A stretch of 64,000 bases of DNA from Enoplolaimus lenunculus (Eukaryota; Nematoda; Enoplea; Enoplida; Thoracostomopsidae): contig JASANG010002299.1 in assembly GCA_030248215.1 (NCBI GenBank), forward strand, positions 157,781-221,780, written 5' to 3'. Position 1 is the stretch's first letter, and the number at the start of each line of letters is the position of its first letter. Made by a program: the position numbers and the translations under genes. Shown here piece by piece: positions 1 through 20,477 of the stretch. The notes beneath the pieces are model-generated. The model saw only the letters and a program-made list of their open reading frames with translations, was not told the DNA's origin and searched no databases.

Positions 1-1052
1 GGCTTATATATACAAAACAGTCAAGTTAGTTGTTTGGCGGGGTACAAAATGTACTACCACGCGTTGCGTTTTTGCTGTGGGTCGATGAAGTAGGAAATAC
101 AACGCTTGTGTACGAAATTACTCATTTGTTTAAAGCCAGGAATTGTCTCCAACTGCGAAACTGTAGCTCCTAAATGAGGGCCGTGTTGGCTAAAACACAA
201 CGTGCGCTGGGTACATTCTTTTGTGCAACAGAATGCACCCACGTTTCACACTCTTCTGTACATGATGCACTCTTGGTTTATATCAACCTATATTCGTAAC
301 TGCTAGTGAATGATTAGGTATCTGAAACAAATATTGTCGCTGTTGGAATAATTGCAAGTGTAGTGTGTACTTTATACAGCGATGACTTATGTTTCTGTAG
401 TTTATTATTTGATTTTAACTATTAAATAGCAGGGTGCAACCGGAAGTGAAAATAAGTAAGCCGGATGTCAACAAAATTTGCAAGAACCGGAGATGAACGT
501 AAATTAGGTAGTTTATTCTATGTTAAATTTGCCAATTTAAGCTACTGTAAATAGTGAGAAATCTTGGTTTTTGAATTCTTTTTAGCAAATCCCGGCAATT
601 TTTCAATGAAAATTGTGCCACAATTAAAACCAAACTCGCCAGACTTTACAATTTTTGTAAAACGAAGAACAGTTTCAGTAACGAAATTGTCGATAGCATC
701 TTCTAAAATTAAAAAAAAATAAAAAGGAATCCAAAAAAATTAAAAAGAACAAAAAAAAAGAAAGGAAAAAAATAAAAAAAAAAAAAAATCCAAACAACCA
801 AAACAAAAAAAAAAATAAATAACTCACACTCACACAAAAACAACACACAACACACCAAAACAAACAAAAAAGAATACACAAAAAACAAAAACAAAAAGAA
901 AAAAAAAAAAACCACCAAACACACACAACCAAAAAACAAAACCAACACCCACAAACAATAACACAAAAAACCACCGCGAACACCACACCAAAACCACAAA
1001 AAAAAAGAAAAGCAAAAAAAAAAAAAAAAAACAAAAAAAAAAAAAAAAACAG

Positions 1053-1085
<33 letters not shown>

Positions 1086-1475
1086 AAAAACAAAAAAAAA
1101 AAAAAAATACCAGTTGGGTACAACCGGTATTCTGTGTCCCGCAAAAATTGACCTCCGGTCGTGGTGGAATTTTTGCCAGGAATTCGAATAAATTTCAGAA
1201 ATATATATAGATTTTGTTCATTTTGTAAAACTTGTTTATCATTTACGAAGTATAACTTAATATTGATCTCTTAAGAACAACCAAAATAATTTTTTGAAAT
1301 TTTAATACAAAGGTAATTGTTAACACTAGTGGATTTATCAAAATTTTACGCAGTAGTAGGATAAATCGTAAAATCTAAGAAAACTTTCGATGCGCCCAAT
1401 TCACTTAAAAGTGACAGATCTATCATTAATAGTAACTACCCAGTGACATGTGTTATACACATTTAGGCATATGGT
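1..1475. other. Intergenic, no gene recognised
   Basis: Contains the A-rich tract at 708-1107 and otherwise unique AT-rich sequence. The motifs GGGTGCAACCGG (433) and GGGTACAACCGG (1115) on either side of the tract hint at decayed ends of an inserted element. 1108-1475 would hold the 3' UTR of the calmodulin-like gene. Confidence 0.6.
708..1107. repeat. 400-base A-rich, almost T-free tract
   Basis: Dominated by A runs with scattered C and few G or T on the plus strand. It breaks abruptly into ordinary sequence at 1108. Strand asymmetry over 400 bases is strong. Open frames read from it are low complexity and not genes. Confidence 0.9.
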
Positions 1476-3174
1476 TTAGTTTGGTACCATCATTTCAACA
1501 AATTCTTCGTAATTAATTTGTCCATCTCCATCAACATCGACTTCGCGAATAATTTCGTCAACGTCACTTTCATCCAAATGCATTCCCATGTTCACCATAA
1601 AGAATCTGGAAATGGTATCGAACGACGTAGCTAAACTATAACCCTTCTCATATATACAGTAATAGCTATGAGCAACTCAGCGCAGTATATATTATAATAC
1701 GTGAAGTAACATGCAATGCACAGCTTATGAACAGTTACTGCACGACATGTATACGCGGTAACATACAAAATTACTACAAGACTTGACGGGCCACCTCGAG
1801 CTCGAGTGTCAAGCTCCTATAGCTGAGTGACGATAGTATATATGGAAAACTATTCAGCACAGGATTTTAACTACTGAAACGTCAGTTTAGTACTCAGAAA
1901 TATTGAAGGTCAAACTTTCATGGTTTTAAGTCGGATAGCTATATATTTATGCCTATTCTCGTTGAGTTTGTCGAAGTAGAGAAAGCACATAATATGTGTG
2001 TGCTTAGCGGGTTAAAAACTTTAATTAATACTCAAATAATTAAACTATTCACTATAAATTTTCGGTCAGTTGACTGTAATTCAGAATGAGCTGTATCACT
2101 TTCAGGCCGAATTACGACTTTCTTAAGAACTTGAGCATCAGTTCAACTTTTACTTTTAATGTTTACCTCCTGACACAGCATAATCAACTAATTCGCGAAA
2201 CTGAGTTAATTAATCAAGTCATTGGAAGTTACAGTGTTCCGCTTTTAAAACAAAAGCTTAAAATAAGTACTCTATGAGGACAACGTAATCATCTTCTTCT
2301 CGTTGGCAAACTACGTTCACAGACAAAATAGCTTGTGACAAAATCCTGATAGGAGTAAAAGGTTTGAGTTTACTTGAATTCTTGTGCTGTGATGATCCCA
2401 TTTCCATCTTTATCGAATACGCGAAACGCTTCGCGAACAATCTCAGCGTCAGTGTCTTTAATGATTCGCTTCATCATGACACAAAATTCGGTAAATTCAA
2501 CTTGTCCATTGCCGTCGTCGTCGACTTCGTTGATCAATTCTGACAATTCCTAAAATAAAAAATTAAATACATTTTCTTGGTTTTTTTAATTTATTATTTC
2601 AAAGTGTGACAATTTGGGCCCATACCTAAAAATCAGGATAGGAACGTTTTTTTCTGCAGGACTGCGATAGAGTAATATTAAGTTTTAGGCGAATTTTTGC
2701 TCAGCCAATATAGGCTTATTCCGAGTAAAAGCAATTTAGTGAAATTTTGGAGTGCATTTAACATCAGTAAAACGTTGGTTAACAGTTTGTAAATTTAAAA
2801 TGCAGTAAAACATATAAGCAACGGCGGATTATATATGCGAAGAGTCTTCTAACAAACTTCTTATTCATTTATATTTATGATTTAAAAACTGAATATCAGT
2901 ATAATGAAATTTAAATACAAAAAAAGTCACAATCATAAATTTCACTCACCTGTTCTGTCGGATTTTGACCCAAACATCGCATGGCGACTCCGAGTTCTTT
3001 TGTCGACATGGTACCATTGGCATCTCTGTCGAATTCTAAAAACGCTTCGCGAAACTCGTACAATTCTTGTGGCGTCAACGATTGTAAGATTTGTTGCCGA
3101 TTGTCTTGTGTCAAAACACTACTTGTTCTACTCATGATTGGTTGAGAAGACTGACTATTAATCTGATGAGCCAA
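1476..3174 (-). CDS. Calmodulin-like four-EF-hand calcium sensor (CAL-1/CAL-2 type)
   Basis: Three exons on the minus strand: 3174-2950, 2549-2374 and 1605-1476, with introns CAG|GTGAGT..TTTTAG and AA|GTAAAC..TTCCAG. The joined frame gives 176 residues. Four canonical EF-hand loops are visible: 49-60 ([12 protein letters not shown]), 85-96 ([12 protein letters not shown]), 121-132 ([12 protein letters not shown]) and 157-168 ([12 protein letters not shown]). All keep acidic position 1 and Glu 12, so all four should bind Ca2+. The segments GQNPTEQ, FCVMMKR and ITAQEF match what I remember of nematode CAL-1/CAL-2 rather than ubiquitous calmodulin, which has a shorter N-terminus. About 30 residues precede the first EF helix. 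Met14 is an alternative start, so the first Met is a choice, not proven. The role, Ca2+-dependent binding of target enzymes in the cytoplasm, is inferred from the family. Confidence 0.9.
2052..2240. mobile_element. Foldback element (group B), degraded
   Basis: Contains the group B features: a left arm with AATTCAGAATGAGCT and a right arm GAGTTAATTAATCAAGTCA ending GTTACAGTG. It lies in intron 2 of the calmodulin-like gene. Confidence 0.6.
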
Positions 3175-3269
3175 TTAGATTGTTTTGAACGATTTAATGT
3201 GGAATTTTAATTACTGAGATCACTGTAAAAGCGAGCAGCGAAAATTTTAAATGACTAGATTTAGGGATG

Positions 3270-3493
3270 CACTGCAAAAAATGGTGAGTCAAATTGACTG
3301 TCTCCGAAATAGGCTTTCCCTGAGACTACACAAACTGAGCCGAACTTCGAGTCCGCCAGAGTCAAATTCGACTCACCCAAGTCGCTCAGTGAGTCGAATT
3401 TGAGACTCTGGTGGAGTTGAATTTGACTCAGTTTGTGTAGTAAGAAAAAGCCTATTTCGGAGAGAGTCAATTTGACTCACCATTTTTGCAGTG
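3270..3493. mobile_element. Palindromic foldback element (group A)
   Basis: Almost wholly palindromic: CACTGCAAAAAATGGTGAGT ... ACTCACCATTTTTGCAGTG, with arms containing CTCTCCGAAATAGGCTTTTCC-like sequence and a centre of GAGTCAAATT repeats. No coding capacity. Confidence 0.85.
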
Positions 3494-3499
3494 TGGATT

Positions 3500-3680
3500 C
3501 GGAAATTTATAACGGGGAAGTGGGATGGTAAAAGTTATGAAACGCAAATTTTACGGTATGCAATATATGTGCCAAAAAGGTAGAAAGGAACCTTACAATT
3601 TTATCATAACAATGTTTTCTGACGGGGGTGCGTACGCCAGACTTTTGGATCCGATAGTGATTTAGGGCAAATGCGACGTG
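3500..3680. repeat. Dispersed repeat shared with 16625-16810 and 40690-40960
   Basis: Shares AGTTATGAAACGCAAATTTT, AGGAACCTTACAATTT and TCTGACGGGGGTGCGTACGC-like segments with 16670-16800. The region 40690-40960 repeats the GTAAGGTAGGGACC and TTTCTGACGGGGCGTACGCC parts several times in tandem. Confidence 0.55.
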
Positions 3681-4038
3681 TAAAGAACCAGTTTGTTACA
3701 AAATTTAGTAAATTTCAGTAAAAAATTAATTCTTGTTTCTTTACACGAGATATACAGAAAGATGTATAGATATGTATATAAATTCAGGCAAATAACCATT
3801 TTTAACACTCAATATAGAAGTGTCACCGGTAAGGTCATGGTATATAATGTTCGACTCAATTTTATTCAAATTTCTTGTCTACAAACTACGCTTTAAAGCA
3901 CCGTTTACCACATGTCATTCGGGTCCATGTGGAACTTCCGAGCAGTGATGATTTATATTTGATTCAGTGAGGATGCAATTTTTCGGACTCCAATTTCCAG
4001 CCAGTATTCGTCGTTAGTTTGAAAATTTTTCACATATC

Positions 4039-4258
4039 ACTGCAAAAATGGTGAGTCAAATTGACGCTCTCCGAAGTAGGTTTCTCGGAACTACACAATA
4101 TAAGTCAAATTCGACTTCGCCAGAGTCAAATTCGATTCACTGAGCGACTCGGGTGGGTTGGATTTGACTCTGGCGGAGTCGGATTTGACTCAGTTTGTGT
4201 AGTCCAGAAAAGTCTATTTCAGAGATAGTCAATTAGACTCACCATTTTTTCTGCGGTG
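4039..4258. mobile_element. Palindromic foldback element (group A)
   Basis: Same arms and GAGTCAAATT-type centre as the copy at 3270, more diverged. Lies 546 bases downstream of it. Confidence 0.83.
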
Positions 4259-4833
4259 TATAAAAACCAATACACAAAAGCGTAAAGTTTTATGGTTAAC
4301 CAGGGTGTAAAACGGACAACGAAAATAACGAAAAGAAACACCTGGCAAATGAAAATACCAAACCTGTATTGCAATTGCATCCTAAAACTGCAACGCATTC
4401 CCGGTTCAAAAAGTAACTTTAACCGTTGACTGAATTCAATTTAAATTTAAAAAATGGATCCGAAAAAAACATAATTCTTAAATTAGCTTACAGAACGGCA
4501 ATGTTTTCACTAGTTTAAGCGATAGAATCTTTTTGTCATCTAAAAGCTGTTATTAGGGAAAACGTTTTAAAAGCTAAATCTACACTTAAAATGCGTTACA
4601 GTGACAATATTTTTTGTTGTTTATCCCATTTTAATGACGGGGCTAAAATAAAGTTCCATTAGCGTTGCCAATTTAATAGACAGCGGATTTGACTCTGTCG
4701 GGGTTGGAGGTGAATTACAAGGAAGTACAATGTCCACAACCCGAGCACACACTTGTATAGAAATGTTTCCGAATAAAATTTGTGCAATAGACCTTTTGAT
4801 AGGATAATATAAAATTTGGGTTATTTTAGTTTC

Positions 4834-5084
4834 ACAGTAAATTTCAGTGAGTTGATTTTAACTCAGAATGAGTTCAATTCATTCAGAGTCTAAGCTCTGA
4901 ATTAGTCTTTTGAGAACTCCAGAAACCTGAAGCGAATGAAATCATTCTGAGTTAACTAATCAACTCACCCGGTATTAGCCACCTTAAGAATGAGTTAATG
5001 TTTTACTGCTATTTAATTCAAGAATAACCCGAAACGCCCAATTCTCTCTCTGAGTTGATTAATCAAATCATTGGAATTACAGTG
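4834..5084. mobile_element. Palindromic foldback element (group B)
   Basis: CACAGTAAATTTCAGTGAGT ... TTGGAATTACAGTG with arms of GAGTTGATTTTAACTCAGAA-like sequence. The interior is built of GAGTT/AACTC units, parallel to the GAGTCAAATT build of group A but different in sequence. Confidence 0.8.
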
Positions 5085-6048
5085 TCGACTGGCTAACAGT
5101 TTTCACCATTGAGAATCACGGTCGAAGCAGCTGAGATGTTGAAGAGCGAAGCAACGAAGAAAGTCAAACGCAATTTTCGAATTCAGTACTAAAAGTTGTA
5201 CTTTTCTAAAAACGAGGTTGTCACCCCATACTGTTCCGCTCGCGCTGCGCTCTTCTGATGCGCGTTGAACAAACCAAAACAATAAAGTTGCGGGTTTCGC
5301 TGTGAACTTCAGTTTTAAAGCCGGAGCAGACAGGGGCAACGGGATCTCTCCAAGGTGTGGGCATCCTTACTCAAAGGCAAATATTAAGTCATCAAACAGC
5401 ATCTATCAGGTAAATGTTGGTATCTTCACATTTTCCAAGCAAGCGGTAAAGCCCACGGCGCCCTACAAATGTCTTATTTTTTAGTGTTCTTTAGTATTTC
5501 GGTTCGAGAAAATAAAGTGTTGCCGTGCGAATAGAGCGAGCGAAAAAAATCTGTTCAGAATTACAGTCTTGGTTGTTAATATTTAAGGCCTGTGAAGTGT
5601 CAACTGTCTGACGAAGGATCGCGGGGTGGCTAATCGGATCCCACTTATCTTTTGTGTGAATTAAAAATGTATTCGCTCTTTCAATGAAGAAAACTATTAA
5701 CTTTCACACGGTTAAGTGTAGACGTTTAGCGTCATTCCTTTTCGTTTTACAATTTACGCCTAAGCCTTCACTGTAGTCTGAGCTAAACTTAGGCTTAGAC
5801 GAATAATAAACAATAGTGTGGGGGGAAGATATTTGCGTTCACTCCAATTTACGGGGGGAACTAAAGAAGTAAACCTTTGCCAGCCGTAGCGCAGGGTGTT
5901 CATCTCTGCGCGGTTAAGATTTTACTGCGTTCTACAGAACTCGAGACAATATTTGATGTATCCGGTGCAATAAGTAGTGTTTCAGTTTCATATATTCTTT
6001 TTGATGTTGACCTCCATCAAACACTATACATTTAATTTTCAAATATAT

Positions 6049-6185
6049 CAAGAAACAAATATATAATATAAATGTATATATAAATATATAAATATATATA
6101 CATATATATGGATATATGTATATATGGATATATATGGATTTATATATACATATATATATATGTATATGTATATATATGTATATAA
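6049..6185. repeat. Degenerate TATA-type microsatellite
   Basis: Interrupted (TA)n with ATATGG and GTATAT variants. Intergenic. Confidence 0.8.
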
Positions 6186-6662
6186 TGGTGAGTCTTCGTG
6201 AATAACTTGCACGAGACGACTCAGCAATTATTGTTTTATTGTTTACATTACACAATTACATTGTTTTTTAGCTTTTGTTTGCGCAATATTTCTGTCCTTT
6301 TTTCAATCGTTTTCAAGGAGCAGAAATACCTTATGAAATTTCGTGTTAAAACTGTCATCATGGCTGCATGTATGCAAACAACGCAGTTAACGTGAAGTAA
6401 AAATTGAGTTTAACCATACGTTGAATGACTCCAATCTCAATTGGACAATATTTCAGTCTATCATTCTAGAAGTGAACTTGCGTAATTGTAGATTTAAATT
6501 TAGTCGACAAATTCTGTATACAGGATTGAAGCATTAATGTTTAATCCGATATGCAAAAATCAACGCTAAATTAATATTCTAAAAAATGGGTTCATGTACA
6601 GTTTGGGCTGGATATTTAAATCCATTTGGGTCGTACTCTGATTTTTATTGTGCCGAAGGTAA

Positions 6663-6903
6663 ATTGCAATGAGTTAATTAATCAATTTAGCTAGTGGGTT
6701 GGTTATTTTTGAATTAATATCAGTAAACGACACTCACAATTGAGTTGATTCTCACTCTGAGTTGAGTTGACTCTCGGTGATTTGATTGATTAGCTCAGAA
6801 TGAATTGAATCAACTGGACGTTCTGAGTTCTGATAGCCGTAACTCAGACTGACTGATTCAGCTCATTCTGAATTAAAATCAACTCACTGAAATTTTTACA
6901 GTG
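6663..6903. mobile_element. Palindromic foldback element (group B)
   Basis: GCAATGAGTTAATTAATC ... AACTCACTGAAATTTTTACAGTG-type end. Opposite orientation to the copy at 4834, as far as arm asymmetry shows. Confidence 0.75.
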
Positions 6904-7771
6904 TTTTACGTGTTCCATAAGGCAATTAAAGATGTTCTCAACGGTTCAGTGCATACAAAAACAAGTATATACAGAAATATTGCATCTCGTGAAAAGTAAA
7001 GCATTCGAAAGTATCTTTTAGATCCATTTAGTAATAAAAATCGTGGCACGAATTGAAACACTGCATTGCCAGGAAAACTATGCCCCCGCCATTGAAGAGT
7101 CAATCAAATCACGTTAAAATGGGCACGGATGTCATAGGAATAGAGATCCCCATGGGGATCCCTATGGAGTGAAGGGTGGAGTGGGGGTGGGATCAGTTAA
7201 AAATTTGCGGGGATCCCTACCCCGCCACGGGGTTAATATTTTAACATACATACTATAGAACAGACAGTGTTATATACATACAGTTACTCATTAATTTAAA
7301 ATTAATCGGACCATTTTTAACTGGCCAAACGACAATTTTAAATCTGGTTATAGTTTCAATATTTCTAAAAAAACGGATTCCACCAATAGGCTTCAAGTCA
7401 ATTCCATCAATAGATAACATTGCGTAAAACTTTACTTGATACCGAATCACCCCAAACACCGCGTGCCACACGACATTTTGCATTCAGTACTCGATAGCAT
7501 TTGATTTACTAAATATTGTTTCTGTGTTTGACCCAGTTTTTTTAAATAAGTTCATGTACGCAATCTAAATACGCAATTCTATAACTAATATAATACTCTT
7601 TTTGAGGTAGGAAGTATTTGCTGCTTTATCTGTGAGTGACCTAGTAAACTTAATAGGTAATATAGGCTTGAAGCATTGTTCACCGCTTTTCAATCGAGAG
7701 CTGTGGTAGTTTCAGATTAGCTTAACATACATACATATATAATATATAAATATATATAACTAAATATATAT

Positions 7772-7970
7772 ACTGCAAAAAATGGTGAGTCAAATTGACT
7801 CTCTCCGAAATAGGCTTTTCCTGACTACACAAACCGAGTCAAAGTTTGACTCCGACTGAGTCAAATTCGACTCAATTTGACTCTGGCCGAGTCGAATTTT
7901 GACTCAGTTTTGTGTAGTCAGGAAAAGCCTATTTCGAAGATAGTCAATTTGACTCACCATTTTTTGCAGT
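7772..7970. mobile_element. Palindromic foldback element (group A)
   Basis: The best preserved copy, inserted into a TA-rich stretch (7725-8045) whose two sides clearly continue each other. This marks the insertion and suggests a TA-rich target. Confidence 0.87.
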
Positions 7971-8356
7971 GATATGTTTATATATATATTTAAATAACTA
8001 AATATATGTACATATACATAAATATATATAAATATATATCATGATTTGTTTCGTTGTGGATACGATTTCTTATAAATTCATAATAATATTTTATAGCGTT
8101 TCACAATGAGTTTGAAAAAAGTTTTCAAAGGTTTCGACCTTGGACACAAACTGTTTGAGTATGTAATATTAATAGTTTCACTTCAGTAATAACATTAATC
8201 GTTGTGCAATAAAAACGCAAAATTCGAATCATTTTTTATTTTTCTGAATTAAATTGTTTTCAAGACTTTATTTTTTGTGCTAGTTTGTATTAATATAGGC
8301 GAAATGTTGTATTTGGTTTTGTTTACTGTCTAGCTGTTACGTGACACTATTAATAG

Positions 8357-8613
8357 CCACCGAAAACACTATAAGGTACGGTTAGCACGTCTCAAATTTC
8401 AAAATTGACATGAGTTAACCCTACCCTAACACAAAAATTTCGTTAACACTACCCTAACACGTGTCATGACCCTATTTTTATACGTGTCACAGAGCATTTG
8501 GAAACACGAGTAGGGTAGAGTTAACGCACTTTTTTGCGTTATGGTAGGGTGGTTAGCGCATGATAGTTTTGAAAATTGACCGAGTTAACGCTACCTTATA
8601 ATGTTTTCGGTGA
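8357..8613. mobile_element. Inverted-repeat element with CACCGAAAACA ends
   Basis: Left arm CACCGAAAACACTATAAGG with TTAACCCTACCCTAACAC further in. The right arm is its inverted, diverged copy, ending CCTTATAATGTTTTCGGTG. The arms are about 100 bases and the loop is short. Single copy in this window. Confidence 0.7.
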
Positions 8614-8910
8614 CAAAATGAAATTTTTTATCGTGAACGATGCATAATAACAGCAAACAAGCTAACTGTGTTTTGAATTTCATAATAAGTTTATGAAGCG
8701 GTGTATATAGTGAATCTTCAAATGTTTGGAATGTATATTTGTAAATGCTCTGGAAAGGCATCTGCTAAGTTTAGTTGGCATTGCTCAATGACCACGTGTT
8801 ACAAAGTCAGGCTCCGAACGATAAAAATATCAGATAGCGTCCTGAACGAAATATATGACCAGTGTTATTTGGCAATCATACTTTTATTTTGCGCAAAGCT
8901 CAAAAATTTA

Positions 8911-9106
8911 GGCCAATGTAAAAGAACAGGGACGGAACAGTGTTATAAGCATTTTCCTAAGCCTGAGCCTAAGGGAAAGAATGAGTTTAGTCCTAAGCCT
9001 AAGCCTAAAGCCTAAGCCTTAGCCAAGCAAAAAATTAGTCAACGCTTAAGCTTACTATATTCTAGTCCAACAGAAAAACGTTCCGCCCCTGATCTTTACA
9101 TGGGTC
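8911..9106. mobile_element. Non-autonomous hAT-like element with TTAGGC core (group C)
   Basis: Inverted ends GGCCAATGTAAAAGAACAGG and the complement of CCCCTGATCTTTACATGGGTC flank a core of (CCTAAG)-type repeats, the complement of TTAGGC. It is flanked by a perfect 8-bp duplication AAAATTTA (8903-8910 and 9107-9114), the hAT signature. It has no coding capacity. Confidence 0.85.
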
Positions 9107-9293
9107 AAAATTTATAAAATTTTTGCTATTGAAACCGCTCAAATCGTGTCTGCATTATTCAAATTTTAAAACAAGTACCTAAACAAGCCATATATATAAT
9201 GGTATATGTTGTCTTAACCTAAAAAACGTGGGGTCCGCGTATTAAGAACCACTTTTTCAAAAGAGAGTCAGCCTTACCGCATCCGGCCCCTGC

Positions 9294-9461
9294 GCTGCAA
9301 AAAATGGTGAGTCAAATTGACTCTCTCCGAAATAGGCTTTTCTTGACTACACAAACTGAGTCAAAAACTCCGCCAGAGTCAAATTGAGTCGAATTTGACT
9401 CAGTTTGTATAGTCAGTAAATGCCTATTTCGGAGAGAGTCAATTCGACTCATTTTTGCAGT
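9294..9461. mobile_element. Palindromic foldback element (group A), short centre
   Basis: Full arms starting CTGCAAAAAATGGTGAGTC and ending ATTTTTGCAG, with a centre shortened relative to the other copies. Confidence 0.82.
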
Positions 9462-9984
9462 GTGAAATCTCTCTTTATAACTGCATCTTGTTTAATTTTG
9501 TAACAAATTTAGGGGAACGTATTAACGTTCCTTTGCCTTGTCCGAGTCACTATAACACGACAAATTTTCGGGTTGACAAATTTTATGTTTAAAATGTGTA
9601 AAAATTCCAAAAAAAACAAATTTTTTGAACCAAACTATTTTAATAAAAATATTCCTAAAAGTTTATCGTATTGATTAAGGTTGTCAGCGGCGTCGAAACT
9701 TTGGTTGTTTTGCTAGCAAGACTTTATTTTATTGCCAGAAGCTTTAGTAATTTTTGCATTAACAATTTTCGTACATTGAAATACAGTGTTTTACACCATT
9801 TTTGATCCGTTTTCGATGCAAATAAACTTTGTTTGGCTGCAGGCAAATAAATTAATTTTTCGCCAACTTGGCTCGAAATATAATATTTCCAAATCACAAT
9901 TTTTATAATTTATTTTTATAATTACGAAAATATCCGTTAATATACGGTTGTACATATATATGCAAACGAGTCGGAAAAATGTTT

Positions 9985-10198
9985 GGCCAATGTTTACTGT
10001 AACGGGGCGTAACAGTTGATTAAGCGTATTCCTAAGCCTAAACCTAAGCCTAAGCGTTGCAAGAATGTGTTCCTAAGCCTAAGCTTAAGCCTAAGCCTAA
10101 GTGTAAGCCTAAGTCTAAGCAGAAAAATGTAATCTAGACTCTAAAATTACTCTTTTATAGATCCACCAGTAATCTGGACGCCCCTTAAAATATAGGCC
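9985..10198. mobile_element. Non-autonomous hAT-like element with TTAGGC core (group D)
   Basis: Ends GGCCAATGTTTACTGTAACG and the complement of GGACGCCCCTTAAAATATAG, then GCC. The core has about eight CCTAAG-type units. A perfect 8-bp duplication AAATGTTT lies at 9977-9984 and 10199-10206. It lies between the calmodulin-like gene and the PAN/ZP gene. Confidence 0.85.
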
Positions 10199-10223
10199 AA
10201 ATGTTTTTTGAGACGGGTAATTA

Positions 10224-10711
10224 GTCTGAAAAGTTTCAAACCTAAACTTACGCTAAAGCTCATTTTTTAAGAAATTATTAATTAAAATAATAATTTTATT
10301 AAACTTTAATAAAAAATATGGTTCTGAAAAGTTTCAAACCTAAACTTACGCTAAAGCTCATTTTTTAAGAAATTAATAATTAAAATAATAATTTTATTAA
10401 ACTTTAATAAAAAATATGGTTCTGAAAAGTTTCAAACCTAAACTTACGCTAAAGCTCATTTTTGTAGAGATTATTATTTAGATTATTAATTTTATTAAAC
10501 TTTAAAAAAATATGGTTCTGAAAAGTTTCAAACCTAAACTTACGCTAAAGCTCATTTTTTAAGAAATTATTAATTAAAATAATAATTTTATTAAACTTTA
10601 ATAAAAAATATGGTTCTGAAAAGTTTCAAACCTAAACTTACGCTAAAGCTCATTTTTTAAGAAATTATTAATTAAAATAATAATTTTATTAAACTTTAAT
10701 AAAAAATATGG
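10224..10711. repeat. 98-bp minisatellite, five copies
   Basis: Five head-to-tail copies starting at 10225, 10323, 10421, 10517 and 10615. Each begins TCTGAAAAGTTTCAAACC, continues CTTACGCTAAAGCTCATTTT and ends in an AT-rich stretch. Copies are nearly identical except the third, which has a diverged AT-rich half. The array ends about 55 bases upstream of the PAN/ZP start codon. Confidence 0.95.
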
Positions 10712-10765
10712 TTTGAATATTAATTACAAACCGATGGAATAGAACTAACAGTAATCGTGTTGACA

Positions 10766-20069
<9,304 letters not shown>

Positions 20070-20199
20070 AATGCTTTCTTACATATAGCATATATATATT
20101 TGTCCCACGACTCGGCGCACTTGATGCACGGTTAACTGCGCCTCAAACGTGCCGAGCAGTTATACCGCACGGCATGGCTGTTAACCAATGAAAACAACA

Positions 20200-20470
20200 A
20201 ACAAATTTAATGTAAGTCCCACGTTACCATTGGTTTGAATTGCACAAAAAATGTCCAGGCGTTTGTTATAAGCGCTATTGTGTTCATTAAACGTTAGCTT
20301 GATAAGTTATGCCGTCCGCGGTAGCATGTATAGTTGCTGCTGGACGGCATAGGATACCCAAGAAACTAATTCCGGACACCTAAATGAAAGACATTCGGAC
20401 GCAAATATAAGATATTTGACATATTCTAAGCAACAGAAACCTTCAGTAGTGCGTGTCTTTTCCACAGTGT
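20200..20470. repeat. Leader block of the composite repeat, copy 1
   Basis: Shares CCACGTTACCATTGGTTTG, TTAAACGTTAGCTTGATAAG-like and GGACGGCATAGGATACCCAAG-type stretches with 30820-31030. Short inverted parts flank GTAGCATGTATAG. No coding potential was seen. Confidence 0.75.
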
Positions 20471-20477
20471 TTTAGAC

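Larger units (their letters stand above)
3175..10223. other. Intergenic between divergent genes; element-rich
   Basis: Apart from the elements listed (3270, 4039, 4834, 6663, 7772, 8357, 8911, 9294, 9985), the sequence is AT-rich with only short, uncharacteristic open frames. It must hold the promoter of the calmodulin-like gene. A G-rich block with AGATCCCCATGGGGATCCCT at about 7147-7235 is an inverted repeat of unknown origin. Confidence 0.6.

Noticed and set aside
675-1144. Three long minus-strand frames rich in Phe, Cys and Val
   Set aside because: They are the translation of the A-rich tract; low complexity with no domain.
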